This document shows, one piece after another, positions 1 through 4,717 of a stretch of 6,332 bases of DNA. Within the stretch, counting starts at the first letter, position 1. The number at the start of each line of letters is the position of its first letter. The position numbers and the translations under genes were made by a program. The stretch is from CAYRML01 sp964425485 (GTDB taxonomy: Bacteria > Bacillota > Dehalobacteriia > UBA4068). The stretch lies in the NCBI GenBank assembly GCA_964425485.1, contig CAYRML010000075.1:1-6332 (forward strand), read 5' to 3'. The notes below the pieces were generated by a model. The model saw only the letters and a list, made by a program, of their open reading frames with translations. It had not been told where the DNA came from and ran no database searches.

Positions 1-782
1 ATAATCTTTCCGAAGAGTTGGAGGCGCAATGCAAGGCGGCCGGCAGTGATTTTTTGCCCGATCTGGTAGTTATCTATGAGCGGTTGGATGCACAATTGGC
101 GCAGAATATAAAACAATTGTTGTTGGATGAAGGCTGGCTAGGCCAATATGCCGCCGGTCTGAAAGATAAAGATAAAAGCAAGGAAGTGCTTCTGAAGGCA
201 TGGCGGCTTTTCCCGGATGTCAAACTTTTGCCGGAGTTGGTAGAATTATTGGCCGACAAAGACGAAAATGTGCGTATGACAGCTGTTTGGCTTTTGACTT
301 CAATCAAGGATGAGCGCAGTTTGCCGTATTTAGTGGCGGCATTATTGCGACCGCAAACATATTTACCTGCCCGCGTAAGTGAGGTTTTTGCCGCTTTCGG
401 CCTGGAAGCCGCCAATCTTTTGGCCGGTTTATTGCCAAAAGTTAAAGATGAGCATAAACTTATAATTTTACAGGTTCTGGGACAATTCGAATCCGGATAT
501 CAGCTGGCTCCACTTTTAGATTGTTTGGATAATTCTTCGGCAGAGATCCGGGCGGCGGCCATCAAGGCTTTGGGCGACAGCAATTATCATGAAGTAAAAG
601 ATGTCATATTGCCTTTAAGCCATGATTCCGCCTGGCAGGTGCGGGCCGCTGTGGCCAAAGCCTTAGGCCAGCTGAAAGTACATACGGCTAATGACAGATT
701 GCGTCAAATGTTAATTGATGAATCCTTTCTGGTGCGTGCCAATGCCAAAGAGGCTTTGGATATTTTGGAGCCGGATAATTGA
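1..782 (+). CDS. HEAT-repeat protein, 3' part (5' end outside window)
   Basis: About 259 residues are visible. The reading frame is open back to the first full codon at position 3 (reads NLSEEL...), and the TTG at 18 has no convincing ribosome binding site, so I treat the gene as cut by the window edge. The protein is almost wholly helical, with HEAT/PBS-lyase-like repeats. Clear units, numbered from the codon at position 3, are at about 75-103 (LLADKDENVRMTAVWLL), 169-192 (LDNSSAEIRAAAIKALG), 198-224 (SHDSAWQVRAAVAKALG) and 230-255 (LIDESFLVRANAKEALD), each with the typical D..VR..A..AL pattern. Such repeats form curved protein-binding scaffolds; no catalytic residues are seen. The stop is 28 bases before mscS, so co-transcription is likely. 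A membrane anchor could lie in the missing N-terminus. The repeat class is sure; the cellular role is unknown. Confidence 0.85.
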   Translation, partial: NLSEELEAQCKAAGSDFLPDLVVIYERLDAQLAQNIKQLLLDEGWLGQYAAGLKDKDKSKEVLLKAWRLFPDVKLLPELVELLADKDENVRMTAVWLLTSIKDERSLPYLVAALLRPQTYLPARVSEVFAAFGLEAANLLAGLLPKVKDEHKLIILQVLGQFESGYQLAPLLDCLDNSSAEIRAAAIKALGDSNYHEVKDVILPLSHDSAWQVRAAVAKALGQLKVHTANDRLRQMLIDESFLVRANAKEALDILEPDN

Positions 783-810
783 GCTGCTTTTTTTATAAAG
801 GAGATTTGTC

Positions 811-1701
811 TTGGATATTTTAAGTCAATGGTGGCAAATTGCGCAGGGTTGGTTTGGTGATATAGAATTCGCCCAATTTCTTGCCACCTGCCTCAAAATT
901 GCCGTTGTTTTAATTATTTGCTTTATCGCTATCAAGATCGGCACCCGTGTGATTAAAATGGCCTTTAGTAAGGCCTCCACGACCAAAAACAGCAAAAGAG
1001 CGCAAACTCTATCCACGGTTTGCTGCAGTTTGTGGCGTTATCTTGTTTATTTTATTACGGCCATGGTTGTGATGAGCCTTTTAAATATCAATATCATGCC
1101 GGTTTTGGCTTCGGCAGGCGTGGCGGGTATTGCCATTGGCTTTGGTGCCCAAAGCCTGGTCAAGGATGTTATCAGTGGTTTTTTTATGCTCTTTGAAAAT
1201 TATTATGAGGTAGGGGACTATGTGGAATGTGCAGGCATCAAGGGGTTTGTGGAGGAAGTAGGTTTGCGTTCCACAAAAATTCGCGATTGGTCGGGAGAGC
1301 TGCACATTTGTCCCAATGGACAGATGATGGTGGTGACCAATTATTCCCGTGGCGACATTAATACTATTGTGCCTATTCCTGTTTCCTATGGCGGCGATCT
1401 TTCCTCGGCTATGTATGCCATCAAGGAAGTTTGTGTGGAAATAAAAGAGCAGTATGCCCAAGTGACGGATGGACCCACGGTTTTGGGTGTGGGTAATTTG
1501 GAAAAAGGGCAGGTTATTGTTAATATCTTGTTCAGTTCGGCTTTGAATGATAAATTTGCAATAGAAAGACAATTACGGCTGCGCTGCAAAGAGGCTTTAG
1601 ATCGTTTAGGAATGTCGATACCTTATAGCTATAGCAAGGTTATGGTGGATGAAAATGCGGCTGCTGCAGATAATGATAATATGGTGGGAGGCTTAGGTTG
1701 A
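811..1701 (+). CDS. mscS: MscS-family small-conductance mechanosensitive channel
   Basis: A 296-residue inner-membrane channel expected to open under membrane tension and release solutes during osmotic downshock. It starts at TTG 811, set by AAAGGAG at 797-803. Membrane segments are at about residues 22-43 and 75-92, followed by the pore-lining helix at about 96-128, which has the small-residue-rich signature ASAGVAGIAIGFGAQSLVKD and then SGFFMLFENYYEVGDYV. The beta domain (about 130-180) contains the PNG turn (169-170 region) and VTNYSRG, as in YkuT-type MscS proteins. The C-terminal alpha/beta domain (about 185-275) ends in an acidic, Ala/Gly-rich tail. Size matches the short three-helix MscS class. 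It sits between the HEAT gene and the DUF951 gene, whose ATG lies one base past this stop. Family assignment is firm; conductance and ion preference cannot be read from sequence. Confidence 0.95.
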   Translation: MDILSQWWQIAQGWFGDIEFAQFLATCLKIAVVLIICFIAIKIGTRVIKMAFSKASTTKNSKRAQTLSTVCCSLWRYLVYFITAMVVMSLLNINIMPVLASAGVAGIAIGFGAQSLVKDVISGFFMLFENYYEVGDYVECAGIKGFVEEVGLRSTKIRDWSGELHICPNGQMMVVTNYSRGDINTIVPIPVSYGGDLSSAMYAIKEVCVEIKEQYAQVTDGPTVLGVGNLEKGQVIVNILFSSALNDKFAIERQLRLRCKEALDRLGMSIPYSYSKVMVDENAAAADNDNMVGGLG

Positions 1702-1702
1702 T

Positions 1703-1894
1703 ATGATAGATATTTCCGTTTTGCAAGCCGGAAGCGTCATAAAACTGAAAAAACCCCATCCTTGCGGCGGCTTTGAGTGGCAAGTGATTAATTTGGGCAT
1801 GGATTGCCGTTTGCGTTGCCTGACTTGCGGCCGCCAGGTCTTGCTTTCCCGCAATGATTTGCAAAAGAGGATAAAAATGATTATTTCACAATGA
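1703..1894 (+). CDS. DUF951 small protein (YyzM-like)
   Basis: A 63-residue protein of the DUF951 family, whose function is not established. Family hallmarks are KKPHPCGG at residues 16-23, a tryptophan at 26, and CLTCGR at 39-44 followed by basic residues (R50, K55, R56). Four cysteines (C21, C35, C39, C42) leave room for a metal site, though this is inference. The ATG at 1703 begins one base after the mscS stop; a GGGAGG at 1686-1691, inside the end of mscS, is the likely ribosome binding site with a slightly long 11-base spacer. This suggests translational coupling. In Bacillus the homologue lies just upstream of ychF and rpsF; here rpsF follows directly and ychF is missing. The -35 box for rpsF begins only four bases past this stop. 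Confidence 0.9.
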   Translation: MIDISVLQAGSVIKLKKPHPCGGFEWQVINLGMDCRLRCLTCGRQVLLSRNDLQKRIKMIISQ

Positions 1895-1897
1895 CCC

Positions 1898-1926
1898 TTG
1901 TCAGGGGTAAAATATTGTGATATTAT
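1898..1926 (+). promoter_or_regulatory. Sigma-A-type promoter for rpsF-ssb-rpsR
   Basis: The -35 box is TTGTCA at 1898-1903 and the -10 box is TATTAT at 1921-1926. Each matches the consensus at five of six bases, and the spacer is exactly 17 bases. Transcription should begin near 1932-1934, right before the first leader hairpin. No terminator separates this from the DUF951 gene, so read-through from upstream may add to expression. Confidence 0.75.
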
Positions 1927-1931
1927 ATATA

Positions 1932-2000
1932 GGTTGCATCAGCTTTTGCTGATGCCCCTGCTCTGCTTGCCGGCAGAGCCGTTAGTCCAAAGGGAGGAGG
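1932..2000 (+). promoter_or_regulatory. Structured rpsF leader, candidate S6:S18 autoregulatory element
   Basis: Two perfect hairpins stand in tandem. The first has GCATCAGC (1936-1943) paired with GCTGATGC (1948-1955) over a TTTT loop. The second has GCTCTGC (1960-1966) paired with GCAGAGC (1973-1979) over a six-base loop. CCCT (1956-1959) can also pair with AGGG (1991-1994), closing a helix round the second hairpin and leaving a 3' bulge that begins with CCG (1979-1981 includes the last stem base). A hairpin next to a CCG-containing bulge resembles the known S6:S18-binding motif of bacterial rpsF leaders, which mimics the 16S rRNA platform site. The closing helix abuts the AGGAGG of rpsF at 1995-2000. 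Structure is seen; S6:S18 binding is inference. Confidence 0.55.
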
Positions 2001-2008
2001 TGAGTGAT

Positions 2009-2296
2009 TTGCGTAAATACGAAGTGCTTTATATTATGCGTCCAGATATTCCGGAAGAAAAATACAAGGAATATGTCGAAAAGTATAATACGCTGATCCA
2101 AGAAAACGGTGGGGAGGTCCTCAATGTAGACATTTGGGGCAAACGCCGTTTAGCTTATGAGATCGAAAAAGTGCGCGAAGGATATTATATCTTATTGCAA
2201 ATGCAATGTGATACGGCATTACCCAAAGAGTTGGAACGTAATTTTAAAATATCCGAAGAAGTTATTCGCTATTTGATTACTAGAATAGGCGAATAA
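2009..2296 (+). CDS. rpsF: Small ribosomal subunit protein S6
   Basis: A 95-residue S6, the usual family length. S6 binds S18 on the platform of the 30S subunit. The start is TTG at 2009: AGGAGG at 1995-2000 lies eight bases upstream and the product begins MRKYEVLYIMRPD, the standard S6 N-terminus. The frame stays open upstream to 1898, but that stretch is promoter and leader sequence; a GTG at 2000 overlaps the ribosome binding site and the in-frame ATG at 1952 has none. Typical S6 features include NVDIWGKRRLAYEI near the middle and GYYILLQMQC in the following strand, making the ferredoxin-like fold. It is the first gene of the rpsF-ssb-rpsR unit and probably under the leader's control. Confidence 0.96.
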   Translation: MRKYEVLYIMRPDIPEEKYKEYVEKYNTLIQENGGEVLNVDIWGKRRLAYEIEKVREGYYILLQMQCDTALPKELERNFKISEEVIRYLITRIGE

Positions 2297-2341
2297 AAGA
2301 AAATAGACCCGTCCTTTTTATGTCGTTAGGAGGGAATATAA

Positions 2342-2785
2342 ATGTTGAACAGAATTGTTTTAATCGGCCGTTTGACCAGAGATCCAGAATTGCGTTATAC
2401 TCAAAGCGGTGTGCCGGTAGCCAGTTTTTCTCTGGCTGTGGACCGCAGCTTTAAGACGGCGGACGGTCAAAGGGAAACCGATTTTATCAATATCATCGCC
2501 TGGCGCGGTTTGGGTGAAAACTGTGCCAATTATCTGGCCAAAGGCAAATTGGCTGCGGTAGACGGCCGCCTACAGATCAGAAATTATGAGACTAAAGATG
2601 GACAAAAACGGACCGTGGCGGAAGTGGTAGCAGAAGATGTCCGCTTCCTTTCTCCCAAAGACGGTGGCGGGGCTGCTGCACCCGCACCTGCCAAATCCGA
2701 TGACGGCTATGTGAAAAATGGGCCGTCGGCATTTGAAGAATTTGATGATGAGATGCCGATGGGCGATGATGATTTACCGTTTTAA
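2342..2785 (+). CDS. ssb: Single-stranded DNA-binding protein SSB
   Basis: A 147-residue SSB that coats single-stranded DNA in replication, repair and recombination, normally as a tetramer. The OB-fold covers about residues 1-105, starting MLNRIVLIGRLTRDPELRYT and including the DFINIIAWRGLGENCANYLAKG segment with W54, and GRLQIRNYETKDGQKR. A short Gly/Ala/Pro-rich linker (about 108-120) follows, then an acidic tail ending DDDLPF, the docking peptide for partners such as DnaG, PriA, RecO and exonucleases. The ATG at 2342 has AGGAGGG at 2328-2334 with a seven-base spacer. Its place between rpsF and rpsR is the classic Bacillota arrangement and marks it as the main housekeeping SSB rather than a phage or competence copy. 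Confidence 0.97.
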   Translation: MLNRIVLIGRLTRDPELRYTQSGVPVASFSLAVDRSFKTADGQRETDFINIIAWRGLGENCANYLAKGKLAAVDGRLQIRNYETKDGQKRTVAEVVAEDVRFLSPKDGGGAAAPAPAKSDDGYVKNGPSAFEEFDDEMPMGDDDLPF

Positions 2786-2792
2786 AGATAGG

Positions 2793-2809
2793 CCGCAAGG
2801 TTTTTGCGG
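2793..2809 (+). other. Small hairpin between ssb and rpsR
   Basis: CCGCAA (2793-2798) pairs perfectly with TTGCGG (2804-2809) over a five-base loop. There is no following T-run, so it is not an intrinsic terminator. It lies nine bases before the rpsR ribosome binding site and could affect mRNA processing or rpsR translation; that role is a guess. Confidence 0.4.
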
Positions 2810-2830
2810 TTGGAATAAGGAGGATTAAAA

Positions 2831-3100
2831 ATGGCTGAAAATGAAAGAGGCGCCCGTGGTGAAAAAGGCGAACGCAATTTCCGCAATCGTCGCGGACGCA
2901 GGCGTGTTTGCAGCTTTTGCGTAGACAAAGTAACGGAAATAGACTATAAAGATACCGCCAAATTGCGTAAATATATCACGGAAAGAGGCAAAATCTTGCC
3001 CCGCCGTATTTCCGGCAATTGTGCCAAACATCAAAGATGCCTGACAGAGGCTATCAAAAGGGCGCGCGTCGCTGCTTTATTGCCTTATACTACAGAATAA
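2831..3100 (+). CDS. rpsR: Small ribosomal subunit protein S18, zinc-type
   Basis: An 89-residue S18, partner of S6 on the 30S platform. The N-terminal 25 residues are basic and Gly/Arg-rich. They are followed by VCSFC (C27, C30), the core [25 protein letters not shown] and NCAKHQRC (C64, H67, C70), ending in [16 protein letters not shown]. The CxxC plus CxxH set indicates the zinc-binding (C+) form; the Bacillus subtilis housekeeping S18 lacks most of these ligands. The ATG at 2831 is preceded by AGGAGG at 2818-2823 with a seven-base spacer. It is the last gene of the rpsF unit, with the terminator starting 13 bases after its stop. Confidence 0.97.
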   Translation: MAENERGARGEKGERNFRNRRGRRRVCSFCVDKVTEIDYKDTAKLRKYITERGKILPRRISGNCAKHQRCLTEAIKRARVAALLPYTTE

Positions 3101-3113
3101 GGAACTGTTTTTC

Positions 3114-3142
3114 AGCCCCCTTTATTTAAGGGGGCTTTTTTT
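3114..3142 (+). terminator. Intrinsic terminator after rpsR
   Basis: A nine-base-pair perfect stem, AGCCCCCTT (3114-3122) with AAGGGGGCT (3128-3136), closes a five-base loop and runs into seven Ts (3136-3142, the first also closing the stem). This is a textbook rho-independent terminator and ends the rpsF-ssb-rpsR transcript. Confidence 0.93.
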
Positions 3143-3153
3143 ATCTTTTGCCA

Positions 3154-3159
3154 TATAAT
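3154..3159 (+). promoter_or_regulatory. Candidate -10 box for the DUF2232-rplI-dnaB unit
   Basis: A perfect TATAAT lies 12 bases past the terminator, where a new promoter is needed. No good -35 box is found at 16-18 bases upstream; that region is the terminator's G-run and T-tract. There is no TGn extension either. An activator or another element may compensate, or the true promoter lies elsewhere in this A+T-rich gap. If used, transcription would begin near 3166, just before the inverted repeat. Confidence 0.35.
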
Positions 3160-3168
3160 AAAAGAGAT

Positions 3169-3223
3169 GGGGTGAAATTAAAGGATATAGGATAAAAAAA
3201 CAGAAATTATTTAAATTAACCCC
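3169..3223 (+). repeat. Imperfect inverted repeat in the leader of the DUF2232 gene
   Basis: The arm at 3169-3181 (GGGGTGAAATTAA) and the arm at 3211-3223 (TTAAATTAACCCC) are complementary at 11 of 13 positions, including four G-C pairs at the base; 3182 with 3210 adds one more A-T pair. The spacer contains a tandem seven-base near-repeat, AGGATAT then AGGATAA (3182-3195). The distal arm ends six bases before the ribosome binding site at 3229-3233. It could be an RNA leader stem or a DNA operator; part of the match is simple A+T sequence. Confidence 0.4.
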
Positions 3224-3238
3224 TAAAAAGGAGACATG

Positions 3239-4225
3239 ATGCACAAAGATCAACCGCAAATAAATAATCCCCCGCCCGCTTCCAGATCGTCCTTGACGCT
3301 GACGGCTTTGATGGTTGCCATAGCTGTTGTCTTAGGTTGGGTTTCTATCGTAGTGCCTATTGCGGGCATTATTGCCTCCTTTTTGTATGCTTTACCCTTT
3401 GCCGTAATTATCTATCGCTTTGATCTGCGCTGGGGCATTATCGCGATTTTGGCCGTTACTGTAATTTTGGCTTTCGGCGTCAACCCGGTGGCGGCTGGTC
3501 TTTTAAGCCTGCAATATGGCATTTTGGGCCTTTTCTTTGGTCAATGTTTCCGCAAGCATGTCCGACCTTTACGTATTTTGGTGGGCGGCGTTATCCTTTC
3601 AGCCGTCCTCTTGATTGGCACTTTATTCATTTCTGTTTGGATAGCGGGCCTTTCTTGGGATCAGTTATATGCCACCTATGAACAGATGGCCGGATCCATG
3701 ATTGACACTATGGTAGAAAGTGGCGGCTTGCAGGGGATATCTGCTGAAGAATATAAGTCCGTGGTTATGGGGCAATTTTTGAGTATCATCCCGGCGGCTT
3801 TGGTCATTTATTCTATGCTCATAGCGGTTATAGAATATGCTATTTTGGTCAAACTTCTGCGCCGCCTCCAATATGAAGTGCCGGCTTTGCCTCCTTTTGA
3901 AAGCTGGCGCATCAATTGGCAGCTGGTTTGGGGCCTGATTATCGCCATTATCCTTAATGCGCTGGCCAGATCTTTCGATTGGTCGCTGCTGATACAGATT
4001 ACAGCCAATGTGATTTATATATATACACCGATCCTGCTGGTTTGCGGGTTCAGCCTTTTTGTCTGGATGTGGCGCAGAATTCTTATTCTGCCGATCAAGG
4101 TTATTATGATTTTTGCCATTGTTTTTTTATTTGTTTATTTCATCTATTTTTTGATGATAATCGCCGTATTGGAACCTATTTTCAATCTGCGTAAACGATT
4201 GCAGTCTGTGCTGGATAAAAAATGA
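3239..4225 (+). CDS. DUF2232 (YybS-like) polytopic membrane protein
   Basis: A 328-residue integral membrane protein of the YybS/DUF2232 family, related to transporter-like membrane proteins but without a settled function. Two ATGs stand side by side at 3236 and 3239; AGGAG at 3229-3233 is only two bases from the first and five from the second, so 3239 is preferred. About eight hydrophobic segments can be seen, roughly at residues 20-40, 43-60, 67-103 (probably two), 113-137, 182-208, 227-246, 254-277 and 283-312. A polar loop lies at about 138-180. The stretch LPPFESWRINWQLVWG (218-233) fits the conserved family segment before a membrane helix. The basic C-terminus (LRKRLQSVLDKK) should be cytoplasmic. 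In Bacillus the next gene is gdpP; here rplI follows after 21 bases and gdpP is absent. Confidence 0.87.
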   Translation: MHKDQPQINNPPPASRSSLTLTALMVAIAVVLGWVSIVVPIAGIIASFLYALPFAVIIYRFDLRWGIIAILAVTVILAFGVNPVAAGLLSLQYGILGLFFGQCFRKHVRPLRILVGGVILSAVLLIGTLFISVWIAGLSWDQLYATYEQMAGSMIDTMVESGGLQGISAEEYKSVVMGQFLSIIPAALVIYSMLIAVIEYAILVKLLRRLQYEVPALPPFESWRINWQLVWGLIIAIILNALARSFDWSLLIQITANVIYIYTPILLVCGFSLFVWMWRRILILPIKVIMIFAIVFLFVYFIYFLMIIAVLEPIFNLRKRLQSVLDKK

Positions 4226-4246
4226 GACGCGTAGGAGGAAATATTG

Positions 4247-4693
4247 ATGAAAGTAATTTTATTGCAAGATGTCAAATCCTTGGGCAAAAGGGGCGATATT
4301 AAAGAAGTAGCCGAAGGCTATGCCCGCAATTATCTCATGCCAAAAGGATTGGTAGCGGAAGCTAATAAGGCTAATATGAATATGCTGACGCATGAAAAAG
4401 AGCTGAAGGCCACTAAGGAAGCACGGATGCTGGCTCAAGCGGAAAGCCTGGCCGCTAAGCTCGAGGGCAGTGTTTTGACCATAGAAGCAAAAAGTGGTGA
4501 AGGCGGCCGTCTTTTCGGTTCCGTTACCAATGGCGATATTGCCGAAGCCTTGGCTAAGGATGGCGTAAATATAGATAAAAGAAAGATTGAGATAGCAGAA
4601 CCCGTCAAGGCTGTCGGTCGTTATGAGATCATTCTGCATTTATATAACAAGGTGCAGTGTAAATTAATTTTGGATGTCCAAGCCGCTCAATAA
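4247..4693 (+). CDS. rplI: Large ribosomal subunit protein L9
   Basis: A 148-residue L9, the usual length, which binds 23S rRNA near the base of the L1 stalk and helps maintain reading fidelity. The ATG at 4247 is chosen because it gives the standard MKVILLQDVKSLGKRGD start and lies eight bases after AGGAGG (4233-4238); an in-frame TTG at 4244 would add one residue. The L9 signature is present in the N-terminal RNA-binding domain, including VAEGYARNYLMPKGLA-like residues at about 21-36 (here ...PKGLVAEA). A long charged helix follows at about 41-75 and the C-terminal domain contains GEGGRLFGSVTNGDIAEAL. Gene order DUF2232-rplI-dnaB is the common Bacillota arrangement. Confidence 0.97.
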   Translation: MKVILLQDVKSLGKRGDIKEVAEGYARNYLMPKGLVAEANKANMNMLTHEKELKATKEARMLAQAESLAAKLEGSVLTIEAKSGEGGRLFGSVTNGDIAEALAKDGVNIDKRKIEIAEPVKAVGRYEIILHLYNKVQCKLILDVQAAQ

Positions 4694-4699
4694 AGCGGC
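4682..4699 (+). other. Hairpin spanning the rplI stop codon
   Basis: GCCGCT (4682-4687) pairs perfectly with AGCGGC (4694-4699) over a six-base loop that contains the rplI TAA. No T-run follows, so it is not an intrinsic terminator. It could mark an mRNA processing or stability point between rplI and dnaB; chance is also possible, since the arms are short. Confidence 0.35.
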
Positions 4700-4717
4700 C
4701 ATAAAGAGGGTGTAAAG

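Noticed and set aside
18..20. TTG at 18 as the true start of the HEAT-repeat gene
   Set aside because: The frame is open to the window edge and there is no convincing ribosome binding site before it, so the gene most likely starts upstream.
1081..1572. Antisense reading frame opposite mscS (163 codons), and similar ones opposite the HEAT gene, rplI and dnaB
   Set aside because: They lie wholly inside well-supported genes, show no recognisable family and have composition typical of reverse-strand shadows.
1894..1908. Short inverted repeat ACCC/GGGT over the rpsF -35 box as an operator
   Set aside because: Only four base pairs in each arm; expected by chance.
1936..1955. First rpsF leader hairpin as an intrinsic terminator for the mscS-DUF951 transcript
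   Set aside because: The stem is followed by CCCTGCTC, not a T-run, and the four Ts are in the loop.
1898..2008. N-terminal extension of S6, with starts at TTG 1898 or ATG 1952
   Set aside because: The stretch holds a good promoter and two hairpins, neither start has a ribosome binding site, and TTG 2009 gives the standard S6 N-terminus after AGGAGG.
2312..2331. TCCT/AGGA pairing that could hide the ssb ribosome binding site
   Set aside because: Only four pairs across a 12-base loop; too weak to claim.
3979..4194. A 71-codon + strand frame inside the DUF2232 gene
   Set aside because: It is in another frame of a clear membrane-protein gene and has no family resemblance.
4244..4246. TTG at 4244 as the rplI start
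   Set aside because: ATG 4247 gives the standard MKVILLQDV start and better spacing to AGGAGG.
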